A stretch of DNA of 64,000 bases from Spirochaetota bacterium (GTDB taxonomy: Bacteria > Spirochaetota > UBA4802 > UBA5368). Shown here piece after piece: positions 23,937 to 32,553 of the stretch. Location: contig SCSX01000036.1 of the NCBI GenBank assembly GCA_004297825.1, positions 62,001 through 126,000 of the forward strand, in the 5' to 3' direction. Each line of letters opens with the position of its first letter. Positions within the stretch are counted from its first letter, which is position 1. The notes under the pieces are model-generated. The model made no database searches, was not told the origin of the DNA, and was given only the letters and a program-made list of their open reading frames with translations. The translations under genes were made by a program, and so were the position numbers.

Positions 23937-24677
23937 ATGAACCCGCTTGAAGAGAAGAAAAAAGAGACGGCCGCGATCGCGACGGGGGCAGCCGCGCGCG
24001 TGGGTGAGCTCATCAAGGCTGTGACGGGCTACAAGCACGCGCTCATGGCCGAGCTCGTCATGCGCGGCGACGGCCACGGGGAATTCAAGGCGTCGCCCTG
24101 CGGCGAGATACCCGAAGCGTGGACCACGGCGCCCCTGGGCGAGCTCCTGGTGCCCCACCGCGGACTGGTCGAGGGAAAGGCGACGGCCGCCCTGAGCATC
24201 GAGGAGGGCGAGGGCGTGCTGCTCCTCACGCCCGAGAGCGTCGAGTCGCTTCGCTTCAGGCCCGAACGCTGCCGCCGCATTCCGCCGGGATTCGAACAGT
24301 CCGGCGAGGCGGCGGCCTTCGACATCGTGATGGTGCGCAGGGGACGCTCCAGCGGCGCCTGCGCGATCATGCCCATGAGCTTCGCCGGCGGCGTGCTCGC
24401 CCCGGAGTGCGTGCGGCTCACCGTAGACATGCGCTGCGCCGATCCTTTTTACCTGAACAATGTCCTGCACCATTTTTACCACGCGGGCGTGATGGACGAG
24501 CTCCGCGTGAGCTCCGACGACACCGAGCTGGGCATGGGATTGCTGCTCAAACTGTGCGTGCCGCTCCCGCCCCCCGAAGAGCAGAAGGCGATCGCCCTGA
24601 AACTGCTCGGAATCTCGGGGATGATCGTCGAGGCCGAGGACATGGTCGAGAAACTCCTGACATTCTCCCGAATTTAA
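23937..24677 (+). CDS. Half-length type I restriction specificity subunit (HsdS C-terminal half)
   Basis: 246 residues that match the second half of an HsdS DNA-recognition subunit. It opens with a coiled-coil-like helix (AAARVGELIKAVTGYKHALMAELVMRG), then GEIPEAWTTAPLGELL, the junction that begins a target-recognition domain. It ends with the conserved L-P-P-P-E-E-Q-K-A-I-A helix. A canonical HsdS has two such domains; the N-terminal one is absent. No hsdM or hsdR gene is nearby. It could act as a homodimer, be a remnant, or serve as a donor half for recombination. GC content matches the chromosome. Confidence 0.72.
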   Translation: MNPLEEKKKETAAIATGAAARVGELIKAVTGYKHALMAELVMRGDGHGEFKASPCGEIPEAWTTAPLGELLVPHRGLVEGKATAALSIEEGEGVLLLTPESVESLRFRPERCRRIPPGFEQSGEAAAFDIVMVRRGRSSGACAIMPMSFAGGVLAPECVRLTVDMRCADPFYLNNVLHHFYHAGVMDELRVSSDDTELGMGLLLKLCVPLPPPEEQKAIALKLLGISGMIVEAEDMVEKLLTFSRI

Positions 24678-25002
24678 CAGGGTGCCGGTTCACCGTAAAT
24701 CCATCGGTGAACGGGTGATGCGGTTACGCGATACGCACATCATGCCGACGGCATCGCACGGGGATTATGGACATGTCATAAACCTGTTGTTACCGGGGTT
24801 TAAGGAGCGAAGCCCCTTAAGAGGCCCCCCGCAAGGGCTCTTAAGGGAGCGCGGGACGGCAGTTTCGTGACTGGTCAAATATATAACCCGATTCTATGTT
24901 TAAATATTATTACTGAATGTCATTCATCCGGGATTAAAAAAAATTCTGGACAATTGCGGGAAAATCCCTATTTTCACCTTTCACCAAAACGGAGGAATCA
25001 GG
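24678..25002. other. Gene-free stretch with two hairpins before the dehydratase activase
   Basis: No protein gene is supported. GTTCACCG / CGGTGAAC (24688-24695, 24705-24712) forms an 8-bp hairpin 10 bases after the HsdS-like stop. CCCTTAAGAG / CTCTTAAGGG (24814-24823, 24838-24847) forms a 10-bp hairpin. The last part is AT-rich and ends in the GGAGG ribosome binding site for the gene at 25003. Confidence 0.6.
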
Positions 25003-28000
25003 ATGAATACCCTTGGAATAAATATAGGCTCTTCCAACGTGAAGCTTGTCTTCATGCGGGACGGAAAAATTGAGTGGAGCGAGGTGGACCCCCACGAGGG
25101 CAACTTCCTGGGCACCCTGAGAAAGACGCTTGCCTCGAAAAACCTGCCCGCGGACGTGAAGGTGCTCGCCACCGGAACCGAGGGCCGCTATCTCCTGAAC
25201 GCCTCGAGCGTGATCGAGCCCCTATGCGTGGAGGCCGCGCTCGCGGCCCTGGGCGAGCCCGTCGACGCGATCGTTTCGCTGGGCGGGGAGGACCTGGTCG
25301 TCTACACCATCAACAGCGACATGAAAATCGTCACGAGCTTCTCCGGCAACAAGTGCGCGTCGGGGACGGGCGAGTTTTTCAAGCAGCAGCTGGGGCGCAT
25401 GGACATGGTGCTGGGCGACGTGAAGACCCTTCCCGAGGGATGCAAGGTCCACAAGCTTTCGTCGCGGTGCTCGGTGTTCATGAAGAGCGACTGCACGCAC
25501 CGGCTCAACAAGGGCGAGGCCACGAAGGGAGACATCGTGCTGTCGCTCTCGAACGTGATGGCGATCAAGGTCGTCGAATTCCTGAAACGCGCGCGCATCG
25601 CGAAGGGCAGGGTGCTTCTCGCGGGAGGCGTTACGCGCAATCAATACCTGGTGGATTTCATCCGCGAAAAGCTCCCCAATCTCGAGTTCGTCGTCCCCCG
25701 GGAAGCGGCGTACCTGGAGGCCTACGGCGCCGCCATCCTCGCGGAGGGAACGGGAAGCGTCATGCCGCCGGTGGACGGCCTCACCCGCGCGCACAGCGTC
25801 CAGTTCGAGCGCTTTAAGAGCCTGCGCGAGGCCGAGGGCATGGTGACCTTCATCCCGTCGCACAAGGGCAAGGTCCGCGCCGGCCGCGAGTACATCCTGG
25901 GCGTGGACGGGGGCTCCACCACCACAAAGGCCTGCCTCATCGACATCGAGACCGACGAGGTCACCGCCTCCTACTACGGGCGCACCCACGGCGATCCCGT
26001 GAAGGCGCTCAAGTTCTGCATCGAGGAGATCAAGAAGCAGATCAGGGAGGATATAGGCGACGGAAAGATCCGGATCACGCTCGCCTCCACCACGGGCTCC
26101 TCGCGCGAGATACTGGGGGTCTTCCTCGAGACGCCCGCGGTTTACAACGAGATTATCGCGCACGCCGTGGGGACCACCTATTATAATCCCGATATCGACA
26201 CCATCTTCGAGATAGGTGGGCAGGACGCGAAGTACGTGCTTCTTAAAAATAAGGTTCCGATAGACTATGCCATGAACGAGGCCTGTTCCGCCGGGACCGG
26301 GTCTTTCCTCGAGGAGTCGTGCAAGGGCGACCTCAACATCATGGAGGCCTCCGAGATAGGAGACATCGCCGTGCAGGCCGATAAGCCCCTGAAGTTCGGG
26401 GAGCACTGCTCGGCCTTCATCAATTCCGACATCCGGAAGGCGATCCAGCAGGGCGCCTCGCGCGAGGATATCACGGCCGGACTCATCACTTCGATCGTAT
26501 CGAACTACCTGAACCGCGTGGTGGGAAACCGCAGCATAGGCTCGAACATCGTGCTCCAGGGCGGCGTCGCCAAGAATAAGGCGGTCCCGCTCGCCTTCTC
26601 CATGCTCCTGAACAAGAATATTATCGTCCCCCCGGACCCCGAGCTCATGGGCTGCTTCGGCGTGGGCATTCTCGCCAGGCAAAAGCTCGAGGACGGCTTC
26701 CTCGATAAAGCCGAGTACGATCTTGATGCAATCCTCAACACGGAAATCGTGTACGAGCGCGAGTTCAAGTGCAACGCATGCGACAACTATTGTTCCATCC
26801 GCGTCCTCAGGGTGAACGAACACAAGTACATGTTCGGCGGGCGCTGCAACAAGTACGCGAACACCCGCAAGAAGAAGACATTCAACGACGATGAGGTCTT
26901 CGACTATATACAGAGGCGCAACGATTTATTATTCGGCGCGTGCGCGGCGCGGGAAGAGGAGTTCGTGAAAAAGCGCACTATGACGATCGGCATACCGCGC
27001 TGTTTCTCGGTGTACACCATGTGGCCCTTCTACTCGCATTTTTTCCACGAGCTCGGGATCGAGGCGAGGCTTTCCAACCGCGTGCTTCCCGACGGCGTGG
27101 CGCGCGTGGAGAGCGGCTATTGCTTCCCCGCGGAGATCGCGCACGGCGCGGTGCAGGATATCGTGGAGATGAAGGCGGATTACATCTTCCTCCCGCATTT
27201 CCGCGACCTCGAGAGCTACGAGGACGAGGTGCACGCCTCCTTCTGCCCCATCACCCAGGGATTGCCGTACTATATAAAGCACGCGTTCCCCGAGATCCCC
27301 GAGGAGCGCATGCTCGCCCCCGTCATCAGCTTCAAGTATGGCCGGGAAAAGGCCCTGGAGCCTCTTATAGAAATGGGCGCGAAGCTCGGCATTGCGCGTA
27401 AAGAGGTCGCGGAAGCATTCGATTTCGCCCATGGAAAGCAGAACGAGTACTTCGCGCGGGCGCGGGAGCTCGGGCGCAGCGCGCTCGAAGACGCCAGGAA
27501 GGCCGGCCGCCCGGTGATCGCGCTTCTTGGGAGGCCCTATAACGCCTTCACGCCCGACGCGAACATGGGGATCCCCAAGAAATTCACCTCGCGCGGGTTT
27601 TCCATCGTACCCTTCGACATACTGCCCTACGAGGACGAGGGCATTTTCCCGAACATGTACTGGTACTACGGGCAGCAGGACATGAAGGCGAGCATGCTCC
27701 TCAAGAACGAGGACAATATCTACATAACCTACATCACGAATTTCTCATGTGCGCCCGACTCCTTCATGCTCCATTACCTCAAGTGGATCATGGGGACCAA
27801 GCCCTTCCTCATCCTGGAGCTCGACTCGCACACGGCGGACGCGGGCGTAGACACGCGCGTGGAGGCCTTCCTGGACATTATCGACGGCTACAGGAGGAAG
27901 TTCACCGCGATTCACGAGGAGCGCTACGACAACGGACTTCGTTTCGAGATCCAGGGCGGCACCGAGCTCGTGGTCCGCAACGAAAAGACCGGCATAACGA

Positions 28001-29316
28001 TGCCCGTCAAAAACAACCCGCGGGTCAAGATGCTCCTGGCGAACATGGGACGCCTCTCCACCGAGCTCCTGGCGGCGTCCCTGCGCTCGGCGGGGGTGAA
28101 CGCGGAGGCGATGCCCGTACCGGACGTGCGCGCCCTGCAGCTCGCGCGCAACCATGCGTCGGGAAAGGAATGCCTGCCGTCGCACCTGGTGCTGGGAGGC
28201 GCGCTCAAGTACCTGGCGTCGGGGAAATACCGCAAGGACGAGACCTACCTGCTCTTCGTGCCCACGACCACCGGTCCCTGCCGCACGGGGCAGTATTTCG
28301 TCTTCTACGAGAACCTCTTCAAGGATTTACGATTCGAGAACGTGCTCGTCGTCACGCTCGATTCCGACAATTCCTACAACGAGATGGGGGCGGATTTCTC
28401 GAAGCACGCCTGGTGGGGTCTGTGTATCAGCGACTACATGAAGGACGTCGAGACGTCGCTCAGGGCGTGCGCGGCGGACCCTGTCGCGGCGATGGAGAAA
28501 TACGACTCCCTCTGGCACCGGCTCATATCGGTCGCCGAAAAGGACGTGACGAAGGTGCTCCCCGCGCTGCGCGGCATTTCGGACGAAATAAAGAAGATTC
28601 CGCTCAAACGAAAAATGGAGGAGTGCCCGCGCATCCTGGTGGTGGGCGAGATTTACGTCCGCCGCGACGACTTCGCGGTGGACGAGCTCATCAAGCTGTT
28701 CAGCGCGCGCGGGATCATCGGCAAGGTGTCGGGAATCACCGAGTGGATCTATTACTGCGACTACACGAGGCGCTTCGAGCTCGCCAAGAAGTACCGGCTG
28801 CTCCCCTGGTATAAAAAACTTTTCTCGGCGGAATTCCGGGGGCTCGTGAACTGGAGCGTCGAGGCGTGGTACAAGCACCGCGTAGAGAACAGGGTGAAGT
28901 ACGCGCTCAAGTCCACGGGCCTCGTCCCCAAAACGCCCCACGACATGGACCTTATCATGAAGAACGCGGAGCGGTATTTCGTGAGCGACGAGCTCCATTC
29001 GGAGATCAGCGTCTCGAGCGGTGTCGCGGCGACAGCGATGATGGACGGCTTCTCGGGCGTGGTGAACATTTCGCCCTTCGCCTGTCTTATCGGACGGGTG
29101 ATCGAGGGGCTCATCACACCGTGGGCCCGCGAGCGCAGGTACCCTGTCATCTCCGTGGAAATTGACGGGAACCTGCTGCCGCCCAACATCGTGAGCAAGC
29201 TCGAGATATTCATGCTGAACGTAATGCGTTTCAGGGAGAGCCCGGACGTGGGCGCGCTCGTACAGCGGCATGACGAGGAGCGCGTGATGATGAGCAGGAA
29301 AATTATAAGGGATTGA
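25003..29316 (+). CDS. 2-hydroxyacyl-CoA dehydratase activase/D-component family giant protein
   Basis: A 1437-residue protein with GGAGG nine bases upstream. Residues 1-260 and about 295-560 are two BadF/BcrA-type ASKHA ATPase domains. Each has the [4Fe-4S] ligand motif of dehydratase activases (NKCASGTGEFF; NEACSAGTGSFL) and a nucleotide-binding GG-D/E-D segment (GGQDAKYV). The middle and C-terminal parts (about 640-1400) correspond to the 2-hydroxyglutaryl-CoA dehydratase D-component-like region found in large anaerobic activases. The fold powers ATP-driven low-potential electron transfer. Some relatives instead drive tungsten/benzoyl-CoA type chemistry, so the substrate is open. It converges with the nrdG operon. 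Confidence 0.9.
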   Translation: MNTLGINIGSSNVKLVFMRDGKIEWSEVDPHEGNFLGTLRKTLASKNLPADVKVLATGTEGRYLLNASSVIEPLCVEAALAALGEPVDAIVSLGGEDLVVYTINSDMKIVTSFSGNKCASGTGEFFKQQLGRMDMVLGDVKTLPEGCKVHKLSSRCSVFMKSDCTHRLNKGEATKGDIVLSLSNVMAIKVVEFLKRARIAKGRVLLAGGVTRNQYLVDFIREKLPNLEFVVPREAAYLEAYGAAILAEGTGSVMPPVDGLTRAHSVQFERFKSLREAEGMVTFIPSHKGKVRAGREYILGVDGGSTTTKACLIDIETDEVTASYYGRTHGDPVKALKFCIEEIKKQIREDIGDGKIRITLASTTGSSREILGVFLETPAVYNEIIAHAVGTTYYNPDIDTIFEIGGQDAKYVLLKNKVPIDYAMNEACSAGTGSFLEESCKGDLNIMEASEIGDIAVQADKPLKFGEHCSAFINSDIRKAIQQGASREDITAGLITSIVSNYLNRVVGNRSIGSNIVLQGGVAKNKAVPLAFSMLLNKNIIVPPDPELMGCFGVGILARQKLEDGFLDKAEYDLDAILNTEIVYEREFKCNACDNYCSIRVLRVNEHKYMFGGRCNKYANTRKKKTFNDDEVFDYIQRRNDLLFGACAAREEEFVKKRTMTIGIPRCFSVYTMWPFYSHFFHELGIEARLSNRVLPDGVARVESGYCFPAEIAHGAVQDIVEMKADYIFLPHFRDLESYEDEVHASFCPITQGLPYYIKHAFPEIPEERMLAPVISFKYGREKALEPLIEMGAKLGIARKEVAEAFDFAHGKQNEYFARARELGRSALEDARKAGRPVIALLGRPYNAFTPDANMGIPKKFTSRGFSIVPFDILPYEDEGIFPNMYWYYGQQDMKASMLLKNEDNIYITYITNFSCAPDSFMLHYLKWIMGTKPFLILELDSHTADAGVDTRVEAFLDIIDGYRRKFTAIHEERYDNGLRFEIQGGTELVVRNEKTGITMPVKNNPRVKMLLANMGRLSTELLAASLRSAGVNAEAMPVPDVRALQLARNHASGKECLPSHLVLGGALKYLASGKYRKDETYLLFVPTTTGPCRTGQYFVFYENLFKDLRFENVLVVTLDSDNSYNEMGADFSKHAWWGLCISDYMKDVETSLRACAADPVAAMEKYDSLWHRLISVAEKDVTKVLPALRGISDEIKKIPLKRKMEECPRILVVGEIYVRRDDFAVDELIKLFSARGIIGKVSGITEWIYYCDYTRRFELAKKYRLLPWYKKLFSAEFRGLVNWSVEAWYKHRVENRVKYALKSTGLVPKTPHDMDLIMKNAERYFVSDELHSEISVSSGVAATAMMDGFSGVVNISPFACLIGRVIEGLITPWARERRYPVISVEIDGNLLPPNIVSKLEIFMLNVMRFRESPDVGALVQRHDEERVMMSRKIIRD

Positions 29317-29335
29317 AAACGGCGGAGGCGCGGGG

Positions 29336-30031
29336 TCAGATACCCCTGATCCCGCAGATCTCCGCGAAGCTGTCCACATACTTCTTGAAGCCCTGAAGCA
29401 CGCTCACGGGGTAGGGACGAACCCCGCCCAGGGACGCGTCCATGGTGACCTCGTTCACGAATTGCTGGAGGTAGTATCGCTTCACCTCGCCCACGGCCAG
29501 GCGGATGCTTTTAAAATCTTCCAGGGTCACGTAATTGGGTATGCAGGTCGTGCGAAGCTCGTACTCGACCCCCGCGTCACGCACCGCATTCACCGTCTCG
29601 ACGATCCTGTCGAAATCCACCTTTGTCCCGGTGACGAATTCGTATTTTTCGGGCGCGGTCTTGATGTCGATCGCGACGTAATCCACGAGGCCGTCGCGCG
29701 CCAGGTTTCTCACGACCGACGGGTTGAGGCCGTTCGTATCGAGCTTGACCGCGAGGTCGAGGCCCTTAAGCGAGCTCATGAAGGTGGTGATGTTTTTTGA
29801 AATGGTCGGTTCGCCGCCGGATACGGTGATGCCGTCTATGAGGCCGCGGCGCTTCTCCAGCATACCGAGCGTTTCCTCGTTCGAGAAACGCTCGAGCTCG
29901 CAGCTGTTGCAGGCGAGCTCGGGATTGTGGCAGTACCCGCAGCGCAGGTTGCACCCTCCCGTAAAGATCACCGAGCTTATCCGGCCCGGATAATCTATGA
30001 GCGAGGTTTTATGAATTCCTCTTATATTCAT
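29336..30031 (-). CDS. nrdG: Anaerobic ribonucleotide reductase activating protein (radical SAM)
   Basis: A 231-residue radical SAM enzyme that makes the glycyl radical on its partner reductase. The cluster motif C-N-L-R-C-G-Y-C (Cys27, 31, 34) is the C-x3-C-x2-C form. VSGGEP is the SAM-binding GGE. A short C-N-S-C insertion (residues ~40-46) follows the motif, as in single-cluster activases. It overlaps the 56-residue glycyl-radical protein by 23 bases and has no ribosome binding site of its own, so it is translationally coupled. It is the third gene of nrdD - small - nrdG. Confidence 0.9.
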   Translation of the reverse strand: MNIRGIHKTSLIDYPGRISSVIFTGGCNLRCGYCHNPELACNSCELERFSNEETLGMLEKRRGLIDGITVSGGEPTISKNITTFMSSLKGLDLAVKLDTNGLNPSVVRNLARDGLVDYVAIDIKTAPEKYEFVTGTKVDFDRIVETVNAVRDAGVEYELRTTCIPNYVTLEDFKSIRLAVGEVKRYYLQQFVNEVTMDASLGGVRPYPVSVLQGFKKYVDSFAEICGIRGI

Positions 30032-30179
30032 ACACGTTCGATTCGCGCAAACCGCGGAGCGAATATTCCTTGCGTTCGCTGAACTCCTCTTTCTTTCCCT
30101 TGTTCCACTGGTTTACGGGGCGGAAATAGCCGACCACCCTCGAATAAACCTCGACCGGGACCTTTTTTTCATTCTGCAT
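30009..30179 (-). CDS. 56-residue glycyl-radical domain of class III ribonucleotide reductase, separate gene
   Basis: Short gene between nrdD and nrdG. The product starts M-Q-N-E-K-K-V-P-V-E-V-Y and contains S-R-V-V-G-Y-F-R-P-V-N-Q-W-N-K-G-K. This matches the C-terminal glycyl-radical loop of anaerobic ribonucleotide reductases (R-V-x-G-Y-L, then a W-N-x-G-K-x-x-E-F segment). The radical Gly would be Gly17 (codon 30131-30129). It has an own ribosome binding site (AGAGGTG, five bases before the ATG). It is in frame with nrdD but separated by TAA and TGA stops. NrdD itself ends before this segment, so the two polypeptides together make one NrdD. Its 3' end overlaps nrdG by 23 bases. Confidence 0.88.
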   Translation of the reverse strand: MQNEKKVPVEVYSRVVGYFRPVNQWNKGKKEEFSERKEYSLRGLRESNVYEYKRNS

Positions 30180-30197
30180 TCAGACACCTCTTAACAT

Positions 30198-32264
30198 TTA
30201 TATAGCTATCCTGCTATCATATTCGGAATCCTTGGCCGGAATCTCAATACCATATTTTTCGAGCTCCTCCGGGGAATGCTCGTGCGGGCAGTATTTGAAC
30301 GCGCCTGAGATATAGCCGTGTACGGGGCATATACTGAAGGTGGGGGTGATGGTGAAATAGGGTATGTGGTAATTCTCGGCGATGCGCTTCACGAGCGTCT
30401 TCACGATGCGCGGGTCGTCGATCTTCTCCCCGATAAAGCAATGCACCACGGTGCCCCCCGTGAAGGCGGCCTGGAGCTCGTTCTGGTGCTCCATGACGTC
30501 GAAGATGTCGTCGCTGTACCCCACGGGCAGGTGCACCGAGTTGGTATAGTACGGCTCGTTTTTCCCTGCGGTGATGATATCCGGGAGGGTTTTTTTGTCG
30601 TGTTTCGCGAACCGGTAGCTCACCCCCTCGGCAGGGGTCGCCTCCAGGTTGTAAAGGTTGTCCGTTTCCTCCTGGTACTCGCGGATGCGCTCGCGCATGT
30701 AGGTGAGGACGCGCATCGCGAAGGCCTTGCCCTCCTTCTCCGCGATGGTAATCCCGAAAAGGTTCAGGCAGGCCTCGTTCATGCCCACGATGCCGATCGT
30801 CGAAAAATGGTTCACCCAGAATTTTCCGGAGCGCTCGCGGATATCGGACAGGTAATGCTTCGTATAGGGATACAGGTCGTTCTGGGTGAAATTTTCCAGA
30901 ACCTTGCGCTTGATCTCCAGCGAGTCGCGCGCGAGGTCCATGAGATCGGTCAGCCTCGCGATGAAATCGTTCTCGTTCTCCGAAAGGTGCGCAAGCCGGG
31001 GCATGTTGATCGTGACTACGCCTATGCTCCCCGTGAGGGGATTCGCGCCGAAAAGCCCGCCCCCACGACTGCGGAGCTCCCGGTTGTCCAGGCGCAGCCG
31101 GCAGCACATGGAGCGCGCGTCCTCGGCCTTCATCTCGGAATTCACGAAATTGGCGAAGTAGGGGATGCCGTATTTCGCCGTGATCTCCCACAGGCGTTCC
31201 AGGAACGGGTTCTCCCAGTCGAAGTCCTTCGTGATGTTGTAGGTCGGGATGGGAAAGGTAAAGATGCGGTTGCGGGCGTCCCCTTCATGGAGGCATTCGG
31301 CGAAGGCGAGGTTGAAGACGTTCATCTCTTCCTGGAACTCGGCATACTTCGTGTCCTTTATTTCGCCACCGATAACCACGTACTCATCGGCGATGGTGGA
31401 GGGAACCTTGAGGTCGAGTGTGACGTTCGTGAACGGGGTCTGGAATCCCACGCGTGTGGGAATGTTCATATTGAACACGAACTCCTGGAGGCACTGCTTG
31501 GCCTCGTCGTAGGACAGCCTGTCATAGCGAATGAACGGGGCAAGGTAGGTGTCGAAATTGGCGAAAGCCTGCGCGCCCGCCGATTCGCCCTGCAGCGTGT
31601 AGAAAAAATTAACCACCTGTCCCAGGGCGCTCCGGAAATGCTTCGCCGGCCGGCTTTCCACCTTGCCGGGAACTCCCCCGAAACCGCGGATGAGAAGGTC
31701 TTTTAAATCCCATCCCACGCAGTAGGCGGACAGAAGCCCCAGGTCGTGGAGGTGATAATCGCAGTTCACGTGCGCCTCGCGGATCTGGGGCGGATACATG
31801 CGCTCCAGCCAGTACTTCGCGGTGATCGCGGACGCTATATGGTTGTTGAGCCCCTGCAGGGAATAGCTCATGTTGCTGTTTTCGTTAACCCTCCAGTCGG
31901 AGCGATCCAGGTATTGTTCGACAAGCTGGATGCCCTCGTTCAGGAGGTCCTTGCCCTCGCGTATCTTCCGGTGCTGGTCGCGGTAAAGTATGTAGGCCTT
32001 GGCAACCCTGGCATGGCCCCGCTCGATGAGCACTTTTTCCACGAGGTCTTGGACGTTTTCCACCGTGGGAATGCGGTCGTCCTTGTAGATTATCTCGAGT
32101 ACGCCCACGACGGAATCGGTTACGCCCTGGGCGGTTTCCCGGTTGCTGCCCCCGACCGCCTTGGCTGCCTTGAAGATGGCGCTGGTGACCTTTTCGGGGT
32201 CGAAGGTAACCACCCTTCCATCCCTTTTTCGAATCTGCTTAAGAGGGGATGCGTGCTCTCGCAT
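30198..32264 (-). CDS. nrdD: Class III anaerobic ribonucleoside-triphosphate reductase, large chain lacking the glycyl-radical segment
   Basis: Reduces ribonucleoside triphosphates in the absence of oxygen. The ATG at 32264 with GGAG seven bases upstream is preferred over a TTG at 32303. The 688-residue chain has an N-terminal ATP-cone (about 8-105; KQIRKRDGRVVTFDPEKV) and the ten-stranded barrel with RSMCCRLRLDN and GGGLFGANPLTGSIGVVTIN. The Cys pair in S-M-C-C-R-L-R is at the position of the active-site Cys. The C-terminus is FSICPVHGYISG ... YCPHEH, then ...SEYDSRIAI and TAA. Canonical NrdD continues from here into the glycyl-radical loop; in this genome that loop is encoded by the next gene. 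Confidence 0.93.
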   Translation of the reverse strand: MREHASPLKQIRKRDGRVVTFDPEKVTSAIFKAAKAVGGSNRETAQGVTDSVVGVLEIIYKDDRIPTVENVQDLVEKVLIERGHARVAKAYILYRDQHRKIREGKDLLNEGIQLVEQYLDRSDWRVNENSNMSYSLQGLNNHIASAITAKYWLERMYPPQIREAHVNCDYHLHDLGLLSAYCVGWDLKDLLIRGFGGVPGKVESRPAKHFRSALGQVVNFFYTLQGESAGAQAFANFDTYLAPFIRYDRLSYDEAKQCLQEFVFNMNIPTRVGFQTPFTNVTLDLKVPSTIADEYVVIGGEIKDTKYAEFQEEMNVFNLAFAECLHEGDARNRIFTFPIPTYNITKDFDWENPFLERLWEITAKYGIPYFANFVNSEMKAEDARSMCCRLRLDNRELRSRGGGLFGANPLTGSIGVVTINMPRLAHLSENENDFIARLTDLMDLARDSLEIKRKVLENFTQNDLYPYTKHYLSDIRERSGKFWVNHFSTIGIVGMNEACLNLFGITIAEKEGKAFAMRVLTYMRERIREYQEETDNLYNLEATPAEGVSYRFAKHDKKTLPDIITAGKNEPYYTNSVHLPVGYSDDIFDVMEHQNELQAAFTGGTVVHCFIGEKIDDPRIVKTLVKRIAENYHIPYFTITPTFSICPVHGYISGAFKYCPHEHSPEELEKYGIEIPAKDSEYDSRIAI

Positions 32265-32366
32265 AGGGATGCTCCAGGTTGTTGTATCGAATTCTTGCGA
32301 CAATGACGGTGCTCGCCGGGAGACCCGCTGGTTGGGAGCGCCATATTATATTTTGAAAGGAGAACT

Positions 32367-32474
32367 ATGTGTATCTGCGACGAAATCCATCTAACAGATA
32401 CGCCGGAAAAAGGCCGCCGTCAAGCAAAAATATTATGTCTCTATAATTTTTCCCCGAACACTCCTTTCCGGTGA
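32367..32474 (+). CDS. Possible 35-residue small ORF
   Basis: ATG at 32367 with AAAGGAG seven bases upstream, stop TGA at 32472-32474. The product (M-C-I-C-D-E-I-H-L-T-D ...) starts with C-x-C and resembles no family. It lies in the divergent region between nrdD and the exported protein at 32554. The good ribosome binding site is the only support; it could equally be a chance ORF or a short leader. Confidence 0.25.
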   Translation: MCICDEIHLTDTPEKGRRQAKILCLYNFSPNTPFR

Positions 32475-32553
32475 TAAATCCCGTGATTTTTACCGATACT
32501 AATGCCGGGGCGGCGCGTGCGGCCGCCGGAAATGGTCACCGGAGGTGAAAAAA

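Noticed and set aside
30177-30200. Programmed readthrough or selenocysteine insertion joining NrdD to the glycyl-radical segment
   Set aside because: Two in-frame stops (TAA and TGA) lie between them and an independent ribosome binding site and ATG precede the small ORF, so separate translation is simpler.
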